A stretch of 64,000 nucleotides of DNA from Narthecium ossifragum. Lineage: Eukaryota; Streptophyta; Magnoliopsida; Dioscoreales; Nartheciaceae. The DNA lies in contig OY986972.1 in assembly GCA_963920575.1 (NCBI GenBank), positions 7,762,010 through 7,826,009 of the forward strand. The letters run 5' to 3'. The notes beneath the pieces are model-generated. The model worked only from the letters and a program-made list of their open reading frames with translations, had not been told where the DNA came from and did not search any database. This document shows, piece by piece, positions 34,025 through 45,273 of this stretch. Positions within the stretch are counted from its first letter, which is position 1, and the number at the start of each line of letters is the position of its first letter. The position numbers and the translations under genes were made by a program.

Positions 34025-35250
34025 TAAGAAAAACTCCTTAAAACGAGGTTGCCTCCCAGCAAACGCATAATTTTACGTCTTTCGCTAGACGCTCCTGAAA
34101 CCAAATTTAGAAGGTCGATGAATTCATGTGAAAAATTACATGGCTCGGAGAATGGTGAAGATATGCAGACATGTTTCATCAAGAATGACAGAACTGCCCA
34201 TAACAATCAAAGTGTACGGGAAGAGAAGTTTTTATATGATCTTTGATGAAGGGACGATAAAAATTGGCATGGTCTTCACTCATGTTAGGTTTCTCATCCT
34301 CATAACATTCAACTAATGTGGATAGTGCAGAATTTAGAGGCTCAAACTGAGGTTTCTGATAGGGGATCTCACTTACATGGTTATCCTCATTATCATCAAT
34401 GCAAATAGGCACCACATCATCATTCAACACATCATATGCAACCGGCAATTCATCACAACAATCATCATCATCACTAAAAAAATGGGCTTCTAAAGTATGA
34501 TCGAAATGCATATACGGCCCTAGTTTTATTAGGTATGCATTCATCAATGTAACAATCAAGAATATAATTTTCAGGGGCCGACAAAATATTGTCAATAGTT
34601 GCATGATCCGACAAAGTATTAGAACACATCTCAAAATGGCATACATTATTATCATTAAAAACATAAGCAACATAAATATTGTCATATCAAACAGGAGGAA
34701 CATAATCATTTGCATAATCCTCAACTAAATGATCATATGAATCCATCATCCAAGCTAGTTGTTCAATTTGTGTCTCTAAATTCTTAATTGATTGAGTATT
34801 AGAATTAACGTTGTTTTCTATCAAAGCAATTTTGGTCATAAACTCAGTCATGAATTCAATTAGGTTAGCTTTAATGTTTGCAGTCCCGTTTGCAAGTGCA
34901 CTCATGATTGTGTCCAAAGTCGGGTCAGAGGGTGCTTGTGAAGGACGTTGTTGTTCAAAACAAGGTTTAAAATTTTGGGCCGGTGTTTCTATGTTCCATG
35001 GTTGAACGTTAGGAGGTTGATAACCTTCGAATTGCCAATTAGGGTATGAATGATTTCTAAAATTCAGATTATAAGGAATGAATGTGAATTATATGCCGGA
35101 TTTGAGAAACCATATGTGTCATTATTATAAGTGGGTCCATAACCAAAAGGCAAATCGTCATTCGACGTGATACACGGTGGCATATAAAAATTGGCCATGC
35201 ATTAAAAATAACAAAAATAAGGACCACACAAAAGATAAGAAATACAAACG
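34025..35250 (-). mobile_element. Reversed Athila-like remnant with gag but no pol
   Basis: On the minus strand, a gag-like reading begins near 35200 (MANFYMPPCITSNDDLPFGY) and has the NFRNHSYPNW segment that ends Athila gags. It continues with a coiled-coil-like stretch (34687-34917, ENNVNSNTQSIKNLETQIEQL) and an acidic frame (34179-34724) carrying hydrophobic residues in a shifted N-terminus. It then reaches the post-integrase block GCGTCTAGCGAAAGACG directly (about 34060). Protease, reverse transcriptase and integrase are absent. It is a deletion derivative or a non-autonomous family. Frameshifts are present. Confidence 0.65.
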
Positions 35251-35255
35251 ATGGG

Positions 35256-36736
35256 TGATGAGTGCATGAAAGTGCACTCTGAACATGACTAAGAGCAGCT
35301 TATTTGTTTAGTTTTCATGATTAATATAGGTGATTTCGTCTGTATATATTGCTTCACAAAGTTATTTGTATTATGCAGGAAATTGAAGCAAAGATGGCCC
35401 TTTAACGCCAAACCTGTAGCTTTTTGGAATGAACCAGATTAAGTGTCATATATGGTTGGAAAGCTCTTGAAGTCTAGTTTCTGAAGAATTTTACGGTTCG
35501 TGATTCCGAGTTTTTTAGAGGAAGTTATGGCAATATTAGTACCAATGGCGCAGTCTGGATGGCGGAACAGAAAATACACAGGAAAGACGGATCGATCTTG
35601 TTCCCTAGAAGGATCGATCCTTTTATACAGACAGACCTGACAGAACACACACTTTCCGGATGATCAGAGAAGGATCGATCCTCCTTTCACTCGAGAATTT
35701 TGAGGAGAAGGATCGATCCTCCTTCTATGGAAGGATCCATCTTACTATCCATCCTACAGAGAAGGATTGATCCTACACCTAAGGAAGGATCGATCCTACT
35801 CGGGTAGATCTGAATACGGGCCATCAGATTTAATTTAAAGGCTGAAATAAAAGGTAGGGTTTCATGTCCTTATATAAGGGGAGTTCTTGGATGTTTTGGG
35901 AGGCTCTTTTCTGGACGTTTTCTAAAGGAAGAAGATGAAGACATCTCCATCCATGGCCAAGTAATCCACGGGCATGACGGATGGATGATCTACTGAGGAC
36001 TAGGGTTTCTTCTCCAACAATGGTTTATAGTTTTAATCTTTATTGTTAAACTCTTTTCTATGTATTGGATCTTCAAAGATTATTTTCAGATTATAGACTT
36101 CTATGTGGAAGATTAATATTATGAATCCAGTCATGCTTCTTTCATCATCTTATAATCCCATAGTTTTATCTATTGTTTACCTACTTTATCTCATGAAATC
36201 TTTGCTATGCATTGCCGATTGTGAGAGTTGATATTGTGTATTCTAAGAGATTCGGTTAGATAGAGTTAGGGCTTTATTCCGATGAACTTTTGTTGCGCAT
36301 TGCCTGTAGTGACAGCCGGTATCGTGTATTCTTAGGTTTGGGTTGGATGAAGTTAGAACTATAATAAGCAAGAATCAATCGTTGGAAGAGACATTTTTAT
36401 ATTTTGTTAGGTTCATAATTCCATATCTTCCAGTTAAGATGATTGGGATGTGAATCTCTTAACTGAGTATTGAATGAACCATTGGTAGAAGAAGAACCTA
36501 AGTCCGAGTGAAGTGATTCCCGATGCCTAGCCTTATCCAAATCCTGATTTTCTTCGTTACCTTTATTTTACCGTTACATCTTCGATCTATTTTCTTAACT
36601 TTTACGCTCTTGATTGTTTTCGATACAATGTTATCTGTGTTTCTGGATCTTTCCTGCTTGTCTCTCTGTGGGTTTGACCTCTCTTATGTTGTACTGCACC
36701 GCGACCGTTGTGCGTGACACATTTGAACGATATAAA
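35256..36736 (+). mobile_element. 5' LTR of element A
   Basis: It starts TGATGAGTGCATG and ends near GAACGATATA at 36736, about four bases before the primer-binding site. It carries a palindrome cluster at 35580-35810, with fewer units than the 3' LTR. Confidence 0.87.
35868..35879 (+). promoter_or_regulatory. TATA box of family A LTR (5' copy)
   Basis: CCTTATATAAGG, itself a perfect palindrome, lies about 610 bp into the LTR and just downstream of the ATCGATC palindrome cluster. The 3' LTR has CCCTTATATAAGGG at 44405-44418. It is the likely start of the retrotransposon transcript. Confidence 0.65.
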
Positions 36737-36740
36737 AAAT

Positions 36741-36758
36741 TGGCTCCATTGCCGAAAG
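36741..36758 (+). promoter_or_regulatory. Primer-binding site (tRNA-Asp type) of element A
   Basis: TGGCTCCATTGCCGAAAG compares with the Athila consensus TGGCGCCGTTGCCGGGGA. The mismatches are consistent with decay. Confidence 0.75.
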
Positions 36759-36985
36759 ACGGTTTAGAAAAGCGTCAGAATCAGATTACAGTAATTGTAG
36801 ACATCAAAAGCGGTAACTTCGTTCATTTTCTTTAGTTTTATTTCTTTATTTCTTCTTTGATTTTTCTTCTCTATTAAGATTGTTTTCTTTTATTCGGTTT
36901 TCGTTAGTAAGCTTAGTTTCAATTATTGTTTTTGCTTATTTTCTTTAGTTGGGTTGCATCTTTTGGATTGCGTATTTGTTGGTGT

Positions 36986-38260
36986 ATGCCTCGGTATAGA
37001 GACGAACTAGGCAGATTTGCTAGACGCCTCGAGGGTGATTCTGAAACTTCTGGTAGTGAGACATATATTGCTGATCTCTTTGACGCACAGTCACAAACTT
37101 CACATCATATTTTCATTATGGGTGAGCACGAGAAAGAACAAGTTCTTAGGAGTTTGCAAGAATATATGCATCCCACACGCACTGCTACACCTTCATGCAT
37201 CATGTTTCCACCTAATGCAGCACATGTTGACTTTAAACCTGGCATGATTCAGTTGCTTCCTACCTTTCATGGGATAGAAAATGAAAATCCATATGTGCAT
37301 ATTAGGGAGTTTGAGGAAGTAGTAGTGACCTTCCATAGCCAACCAGGTGCACTAGATATGATCCGACTTAAGTTCTTTCCCTTCTCACTGAAGGATAGAG
37401 CGAAGAGTTGGTTATATTCTTTGAGGCCACGATCTATAGGATCTTGGACTGAAATGACACAGATATTTTTCAACAAGTATTTCCCACAGCACAAAACCAA
37501 TGCACTTAAGAGACAGATTTCAACCTTCACACAAAAGGATAGTGAAACTTTGTATCAGGCGTGGGAACAATTTAAAGACATGCTGAATTTATGTCCTCAT
37601 CATGGATATGAAAGTTGGCATCTTGTTAGTTATTTCTATGATGGTTTAACTGTTAGAGAACGTCAATTTGTTGAGATGATGTGTAATGGTGAATTTTTGC
37701 AAAAAAATCTTGATACAACAATTGAATACTTGACTGAGCTTGCTGAGAAAGCTCATACATAGACCGGACCGAGTGCAACATAAAGTACAAACAGGGCCAG
37801 ACCTCCACCACAGCAACAAGGTGGAGGAATTTATCAGCTGCGGGAGGAGGATGCACTCAAGGCTAAAGTGGAGAGTCTAACGAGGGAGCTGGAGCTATTA
37901 AAGACCAAAGATATGATGGCAGCCCGAACCTCTCCATACAATGAACCTATAAGACCGGCTGGGCCATGTGCGATATGTCAGGGCGTAGACCACCAGATCG
38001 ACGGTTGCCCTACTTATATTGAGATGAGAGGTGTGTACGACGAGCATTGCAACGTTGTAGGCGGATTCAGGAGGTCGTACACCCCTTACTCGGAAATGTA
38101 TAATCCAGGATGGCTAGAGCATCCAAACTTCAGCTAGAAGTCGAAGGCTCCACAAAGCAACTAGCATCATCAACCGCCACCTAATAATCCTTTTTCTAAC
38201 CCTCCTTGTAATACATCTGGTTTTCCTAGGCCTACATTTAATGACGGTTTATAGGAACTG
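36986..38260 (+). pseudogene. Gag of element A
   Basis: Capsid/nucleocapsid polyprotein. I take the start at 36986 (MPRYRDELGRF), since upstream codons of the same frame are hydrophobic leader sequence. Domains: capsid segment with LPTFHGIENENPYVHI, FSLKDRAKSWLYSL and KYFPQHKT, followed by LCPHHGYESWHLVSYFYDGL; then a charged linker; then a zinc-knuckle-like CAICQGVDHQIDGC (near 37970) and YNPGWLEHPNFS. In-frame stops at 37760 (TAG where Trp is expected), shortly after it, at 38135 and at about 38163 break it. The frame continues into the protease, as in gag-pol fusions. Confidence 0.82.
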
Positions 38261-38266
38261 AAATAT

Positions 38267-39420
38267 ATGATTGTGCAAGAATCTAAGGAAAGAAAGGAGG
38301 ATGTTCAAGAGATCAAGAGCCAGATCACGAAGCTAATCAATTCTTTGAGCGTGCATGAACGAGGAAAGTTCCCAACTCAACCTCAACAGACTCAGGTATC
38401 TACTGTTGAGCAAAATAATGTGAAGGAGATGAATGATGCCGTAACCACAAGAAGCTGGAAAACAACAAAAAGTCCTTCAAAAGAACCCGCTGAACCTCCT
38501 ATTGCTGTTGAAGAAGAGGACCAGATTGAGGAGAACCATGCAGAGGCCGATTATCCAGATAGCCCTACGCCATGTGACTTTAAGGTACGTGTCCCTTTCC
38601 CTCAGGCATTAAAATCCACTAAATTGACTATGGTGCCCAACAACGAGGTTTTGGAGCATCTTCGGCAAGTTAAGGTAAACCTTCCTCTTTTGCATGTTAT
38701 TAAGCAAATTCCTACATATGCTAAAGTGATTAAAGATTTATGCACTATGAAGAGACGACATCATGTAAAGAAAACTGCATTTTTAACAGAGCAGGTTAGT
38801 TCACTGCTTCAGCATAGGATTCCTCCTAAATATAAGGATCCTGGCTGTTCTACTGTGTCTTGTTTCATTGGAGAGCATGAAGTAGGATAAGTTTTATTAG
38901 ATCTTGGTGTGAGTGTTAATTTGATGTCATATTCTGTTTACTTGCAACTTAGTTTAGGCCAGATTAAATCGACACCTGTGATTTTGCAATTGGCAGATAG
39001 ATCCACGAAAGCTCCACGAGGAGTAGTAGAGGATGTGCTTGTTCAAATAGATAAATTTTATTATCATGTTGATTTCTTAGTCTTGGATACTCAGGCTGTA
39101 GTAACTGCTGATTCTATTCTAGAATTCCTATTATTTTAGGTAGACCATTTCTTGCTACTGCTAATGCTATAATTAATTGCAGGAATGGCTTAATGAAGTT
39201 AACTTTTGGGAATATGATTTTAGAAATTAATGTTTTTAATGTTGCTAAGCAGCCTGATGAGGATGATGAATGCCAGCAGACTTACCAGATTGATTTGCTC
39301 ACTGAAGAGGAGTTTGCTACAACTGAAATTAATTCTCTTGAATTAGATTTCGATGAAAATGGTGATGATGATGGTATGTGCAAAAATTTGGAACATTGTT
39401 CTTTTACAGGTCCATGAAAT
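38267..39420 (+). pseudogene. Gag-pol linker and aspartic protease of element A
   Basis: The linker frame carries VPFPQALKSTK, HLRQVKVNLPLLHVI and YAKVIKDLCT, the conserved block before Athila proteases. The protease active site is LLDLGVSVNLMSY (about 38895-38935), then VILQLADRS and GRPFLATANAI. The codon before LLDLG is preceded by a TAA at 38888. A one-base frameshift between about 39115 and 39140 moves the frame to that of reverse transcriptase. Unlike element B, the Asp-Leu-Gly motif is intact. Confidence 0.8.
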
Positions 39421-39513
39421 CCAAAGTTTGAAGAACTACCAGAAAGAGGACAGCCACCAACACCATCAGCAGTAGAGCCACCCAAGCTGGACCTGAAGCC
39501 GCTTCCTAAAGGA

Positions 39514-41010
39514 TTGAAGCATGCCTATCTTGGTCTAGGTGATACATACCCAGTTATTATTTCTTCAACATTAACTGCAGATAAAGGTGAGCAATTACTT
39601 AGCGTTTTAAATGAGCATAAATCAGTTATTGGATGGAGTATAGCAGATCTGAAAGGTATTAGTCCCTTGATATGTTCCCATATGATTAATCTTGAACAGG
39701 GGGTTGTACCTCGTAGGGATCCTCAGCGTAGGTTGAAACCTACAATGAAAGAGGTAGTAAAAACTGAAGTGTTGAAATTATTAGATGCAGGGATCATCTA
39801 CCCCATTGCTGATAGCAAATGGGTGAGCCCTACGCAGGTTGTGCCTAAAAAATCTGGTGTCACCGTTGTTAAAAATGAAATTGGAGACTTTGTCCCCACT
39901 AAATTGGTGACAGGATGGCGTATGTGTATAGATTATAAAAAATTGAATGATGCCATCCGTAATGATCATTTTCCATTGCCTTTTCTAGACCAAATTTTAG
40001 AGAGAGTAGCTGGACATCCTTTTTATGGTTTTCTTGTTGATTATTCTAGATATTATCAGATTGAGATTGCTTTAGAAGATCATGAAAAAACTCTTTTTAT
40101 ATGTCCTTTTGGTACTTATGCTTTCCGTAGAATGCCATTTGGATTATGTAATGCCCCTGCTACTTTTCAGCGTTGTATGATGAGTATGTTTGCTGATATG
40201 ATCGAGGAATGTATGGAAGTATATATGGATGATTTGACTGTATTTGGTAATACTTTTGATGCATGTTTGCAAAACTTAAAGAGAGTCTTAGTCAAGTGTG
40301 AAGAGAAGCACACTGTGCTTAATTGGGAAAAGTGTCACTTTATGGTGCCCTCAAGCATTGTGTTGGGCCATATTGTCTCTTCTAGAGGCATTGATGAAGA
40401 TCAATCAAAAATCGATCTCATCTCAAAGCTTCCTGTGTCAAAGACTGTTAAAGATGTTAGATCCTTTATAGGGCATGCTGGTTTTTACAAGAGATTCATT
40501 CAGAATTTTTCTGCTATTGCTCGTCCTTTGTGTAATCTTTTGATAAAGGATACCCCTTTTGAGTGGACTATTGCTTGTCAAGAGGCTTTTCAAGCCTTGA
40601 TTGGTAAATTGACTTCCACACCTATTGTGCAACCGCCCGATTGGAGCCTTCCTTTTGAATTGATGTGTGATACAAGTGATTTTGCTATAGGAGCTGTTTT
40701 AGGGCAGTGAAAAGATGGTAAACCTCATGTTATTCATTATGCTAGCCGAACCTTGAATAATGCACAGATGAATTATTCTACCACCGAGAAAGAACTGTTA
40801 ACTCTAATCTTTGCATTAGACAAGTTTCGTGCTTATTTGATTGGTTCTCCTATCACTATTTTCACTGATCATGCCACGCTTAAGTACCTTCTCACCAAGA
40901 AGGATGCTACAGCGCGTCTAATTCGTTAGATATTAATCTTATAGGAATTTGATATCTCTATAAAAAACAAAAAGGGCATGGAGAACGTTGTCGCTGATCA
41001 CCTATCGAGG
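39514..41010 (+). pseudogene. Reverse transcriptase and RNase H of element A
   Basis: RNA-directed DNA polymerase. The frame is open from 39514 to a TGA at 40708. Motifs: WSIADLKGISP before the domain, [35 protein letters not shown] and catalytic YMDD at 40222-40233, then the connection segment HAGFYKRFIQNFS. RNase H follows in the same frame: CDTSDFAIGAVLGQ, stop, HVIHYASRTL, TTEKELLTLIFAL, TDHATLKYLLTKKDA. Further stops lie at about 40927 and 40942, where the family has Trp and Gln. Confidence 0.9.
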
Positions 41011-41269
41011 TTGATGGTGGAAGTAGCGGAAAATGAGCCACCAATCATGGATGACTTCCCTGATGAGTGACTCTTTTCAGTTGCACGACTGCCCTGGTAT
41101 GCACATATTGTCAATTATTTGGCGACAGGTGAGATCCCTTCCTTTTGGAGTGCGCATGATAAGCGTAGATTTTTTGTTGAGGTAAAGAAATTTTATTGGG
41201 ATGATCCTTGTCTGTTTAAGTATTGTCCTGACCAGATCATGCGTCGTTGTGTTCCTGATTAAGAAATAG

Positions 41270-42321
41270 AAAGCATCATTATATTTTGTAACTCTCATGC
41301 ATGTGGAGGCCATTTTTCGGTGAAAAAGACTACTGCTAAAATTCTTCAATGTGGTTTTTACTGGCCTACTATATTTCGTGATGTTAACATTTTCTGCAGA
41401 TCCTGTGATAGATGCCTAACGTTAGGAGCTCTATCAAGGAGACATATGATGCCTTTGAATCCCATTTAAGTTGTAGAGATTTTTGATTGTTGGGGTATAG
41501 ATTTTATGGGACCCTTTCCTTCTTCTTTTGGCTATTTATATATATTATTGGTTGTGGAATACGTGTCGAAGTGGGTGGAGGCTATTGCATGTAGGAATAA
41601 TGATCATTCCACTGTCATCAAGTTTCTTAAAGAGCATATTTTATCCCGGTTTGGTACTCCTGGAGTTATTACTAGTAACCAGGGATCGCATTTTTGTAAT
41701 CGCTCCTTTGAGGCTTTTATGCACAGGTATGGAGTCACACATAAGATTTCCACTGCTTATCATCCACAGACGAATGGCCAAGCTGAACTAGCCAACAGGG
41801 AGATCAAGCAAATCTTACAGAAGACAGTGAGCCCCAATCGAAAGGACTGGTCGTTGAGGCTATCAGATGCGTTGTGGGCCTATCGCACTGCTTACAAGAC
41901 TACCCTGGGGATGTCGTCATTTCGCCTAGTTTATGGAAAATCATGTCATCTTTCAGTCGAATTATAACATAAGGCATATTGGGCTATTAAGTCACTAAAT
42001 TTTACTTTGGATACTGCAGGTCAGGAACGGAAACTCCAGCTGTCTGAGTTGGAAGAACTCCGGAATGATGCTTATGAGAGTTCCAGTATCTTCAAGGCAA
42101 AGACAAAGGCCTACCATGACAAGAAGATCCTGCAGAAGACGTTTAAAGTAGGACAACAAGCTTATCTGTATGACACGCGGTTACACTTACATCCTGGAAA
42201 GCTGAGATCACGCTGGACATGCCCCTTCATCGTTAGCAGAATATTTGAGAATGGGGCTGTGGAAGTTGAAGACCTAAAGGATGGAAGGCTGTTTACGGTT
42301 AATGGACAGCGCTTGAAATAG
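41270..42321 (+). pseudogene. Integrase of element A
   Basis: The zinc-binding domain HACGGHFSVKK...FCRSCDRC (about 41290-41415) is followed by the catalytic core starting [26 protein letters not shown] (where the family has SDxGSHF, so the second catalytic Asp appears to be Asn) and [13 protein letters not shown] with the catalytic Glu present. The C-terminal domain (42007-42321) has KAKTKAYHDKKI, FKVGQQAYLYD and PGKLRSRWTCPF, as in Athila/Tat. No chromodomain is present. Stops at about 41260, 41467 and 41965 split the frame. Confidence 0.85.
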
Positions 42322-42347
42322 ATTCCAGAAAAAACGGACCCTGAGTA

Positions 42348-42593
42348 GCACACCGTTTCTCTCATAGACCCTGTCTACGAGGGATGATCTTGTTCTTATT
42401 TATTATTTCTATTTTATTTAGGTTAGATTGTTTTAGTTTGTTTGCTTTCATTCTCATATGCTTTTGAGGAGCACACCGTTTCTCTCATAGACCCTGTCTA
42501 CGAGGGATGATCTTGTTCTTATTTATTATTTCTATTTTATTTAGGTTAGATTGTTTTAGTTTGTTTGCTTTCATTCTCATATGCTTTTGTTTG
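42348..42593 (+). repeat. 123-bp tandem duplication after integrase of element A
   Basis: GCACACCGTTTCTCTCATAG begins at 42348 and again at 42471, and the lines read the same to about 42590. It lies in the non-coding tail just past the integrase stop. Confidence 0.9.
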
Positions 42594-43729
42594 CTATTTT
42601 ATGTTTTTAGGATGCTTGGACTTCCGTCTTCCTTACTTGTGAAATTCAGCCACAAAGAGGAGCCCTGTGCAAGATTTCAGATATTCTGTCAGGTGGCCTC
42701 GCTCCTATATCGATTTATAATTCCAATCTATTTTATTTGCCATTTAAACCTACACCCTATTTTATTCTCTCGCCATACTTAGCACACATTGAGGACAATG
42801 TGAATTTCAGGTTGGGGGGTGTAGGCATGCATGAACTTATGCATGCTACTTTGTGGGTTTAATAGTGTTGAATTGAGTATGTTGCTAGAAATTATACATG
42901 AGCTGAAATTTTTTATGCTTATTATACATGTTGCTTTCACATGGATTGGCCTATACATTGATTGCATGCGTGATAACCTGAAGGTATAACATCATGTGAT
43001 CCACACACGAACACTTTATATGCAGTGGTAATTACACTCACCAGAGGAATGAGCATGCTATTGTCAATCTAGACCATGATTTCAGCATTAGCTAGTGTTG
43101 AGTATTGCATGCAGAGAAAAAAAAGGAAAAAAAAAAAAAAAAGTTCTGGAGCTTGATCATGCTGTGCCTAAACGACTATTAAGTGATCTACTGAGTAACC
43201 GGGTGTTCTTGCCTCAGGAACCGGGGAGCTCGTGTAAAAAGGTAGAACCACTTATAGTTATAAAAAAAAACTATTCAGTGTTTTGCTAAGTAACCGGGTC
43301 TTTGCGTCTCAAGAAGCGGAGAGTACTCGCGTAAAAAGGCAAAGTGTCTGATAGTTGAAAAGAAAAAGAAAAAGAAAGAGCATGTTGTACTTAAAGTGCG
43401 AGGGTTGAATGATTGGTCATGACGATAGTAGTGTGTTTGGACTAATGGTGGGTAGAAGTTGCTTCTGTAAGTAACATTTATTTGTCACGTCACATGTGAT
43501 TTTCTGGATGGTGATTAGTATGTTTGATGTGTAGAAGTTGATTTCATGTGTTTGTAGTATGTGTATGAGTATAGGAAGTTTTCATGCTCTGTAATGTATA
43601 GAACACTATTGACTTGTTAAAGCAAAATTTTTTATCATGCATATCTACATCCTTGAACCGTTAGTGTGCTTAATTATATTTTATACGCTTTGAATTGCTA
43701 GAGTCTAGCAATAAGCTGGTTGGGGGGTG
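42594..43729 (+). other. Non-coding 3' tail of element A with polypurine tracts
   Basis: It contains a first tract GGTTGGGGGGTG at about 42811-42822, which is not followed by an LTR start. Next come a poly-A stretch near 43126, the paired AACCGGGT motifs (43196 and about 43294) and the true polypurine tract at 43718-43729. No gene is seen. Confidence 0.75.
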
Positions 43730-45273
43730 TGATGAGTGCATGAAAGTGCACTCTGAACATGACTAAGAGCAGTTTATTTGCTTAGTTTTCATGATTAATA
43801 TAGGTGATTTCAACCGTATATGTTGCTTCACAAAGTTATTTGTATTATGCAGGAAATTGAAGTAAAGATGGGCCTTTAACGTCAAAACTGTATCTTTTCG
43901 AACGAACCAGATGAAGTGCTATATATGGTTGGAAAGCTCTTGAAGTCTAGTGTCTGAAAAATTTTACGGTTCGTGATTCCGAGTTTTCTAGATGACGTTA
44001 TGGCAATATTAGTACCGATGGCGCAGTCTGGATGGCAGAACAATAAATACACAGGAAAGACGGATCGATCATGTTCCCTAGATGGATCGATCCTTTTATG
44101 CAGACAGACCTGACAGAACACACACTTTTCGGATGATCAGAGAAGGATCGATCCTCTTTTCACTCGAGAATTTTGAGGAGAAGGATCGATCCTCCTTCTA
44201 TGGAAGGATCCATCCTACTGAGACGGATCCATCATACTATCCATCCTACTGAGAAGGATCGATCCTACACCTAAGGAAGGATCGATCCTACACCTAAGGA
44301 AGGATCGATCCTACACCTAAGGAAGGATCGATCCTACTCGGGCGGATTTGAATACGAGCCATCAGATTTAATCCAAAGGCTGAAATAAAAGCTAGGGTTT
44401 CATGCCCTTATATAAGGGGAGTTCTTGGACGTTTTGGGAGGCTCTTTTCTAGACATTTTCTAAAGGAAGAAGATGAAGACATCTCCATCCATGGCCGAGT
44501 AATCCGCGGGTATGGCGGACGGATGATCTAGCGAGGACTAGGGTTTCTTCTCCAACAATGGTTCATAGTTTTAATCTTTATTGTTAAACTCTTTTCTATG
44601 TATTGGATCTTCAAAGATTATTTTCAGATTATAGACTTCTATGTGGATGATTAATATTATGAATCCAGTCATGCTTCTTTCATGATCTTATAATCCCATA
44701 GTTTTATCTATTGTTTACCTACTTTATCTCGTGAAATCTTTGCTATGCATTGCCGATTGTGAGAGTTGGTATTGTGTATTCTTAGAGATCCGGTTAGATA
44801 GAGTTAGGGCTTTGTCTCGATAAACTTTTGCTGCGAGTTGCCTATAGTGACAGCCGGTATCATGTATTCTTAGGTTTGGTTTGGATGAAGTTAGAACTAT
44901 AATAAGGAAGAATCAATCGTAGGAAGAGACATTTATATATTTTGTTAGGTTCATAATTCCATATCTTCCAGTTAAGGTGATTGGGATGTGAATCCCTTAA
45001 CTGAGTATTGAATGAACCATTGGTAGAAGAAGAACCTAAGTCCGAGTGAAGTGATTCCCGATGCCTAGCCTTAACCAAATCCTGATTTTCTTCATTACCT
45101 TTATTTTACCGTTACATCTTAGATCTATTTTCTTAACTTTTATGCTCTTGATTGTTTTCGATATATTGTTATCTGTGTTTCTGGATCTTTGCTGCTTGTC
45201 TCTCTGTGGGTTCGACCTCTCTTATGTTGTACTGCACCGCGAGCATTGTGCGTGAAACATTTGAGTGACATCA
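43730..45273 (+). mobile_element. 3' LTR of element A (1544 bp)
   Basis: It starts TGATGAGTGCATG after the polypurine tract and ends GAGTGACATCA; LINE sequence follows at once. Its palindrome cluster (44060-44340) ends in three tandem copies of a unit containing CACCTAAGGAAGGATCGATC, where the 5' LTR has fewer. Confidence 0.88.
44060..44340 (+). repeat. AAGGATCGATCCTT palindrome cluster, 3' LTR of element A
   Basis: About nine GGATCGATCC or GGATCCATCC cores in 280 bp, directly upstream of the TATA box at 44405-44418. The last three are tandem copies of a unit of about 23 bp. Confidence 0.88.

Larger units (their letters stand above)
35256..45273 (+). mobile_element. Element A: near-complete Athila-like Ty3/gypsy retrotransposon (about 10.0 kb)
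   Basis: It has a 5' LTR 35256-36736, primer-binding site 36741-36758, gag, protease, reverse transcriptase/RNase H, integrase, non-coding tail, polypurine tract 43718-43729 and a 3' LTR 43730-45273. Every domain of an Athila element is recognisable, but a dozen in-frame stops and one frameshift make it non-functional. The flanks do not show a convincing 5-bp duplication (ATGGG left, TTGGC right), and the flanking sequences differ in kind (reversed gag remnant left, LINE right). The two ends may derive from different insertions or later rearrangement. Confidence 0.88.

Noticed and set aside
34179..34724. A 181-codon minus-strand frame with a hydrophobic N-terminus, possible envelope-like protein
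   Set aside because: The Met/Ile-rich start is out of frame with the conserved upstream gag reading; it arises from a frameshift in decayed gag sequence.
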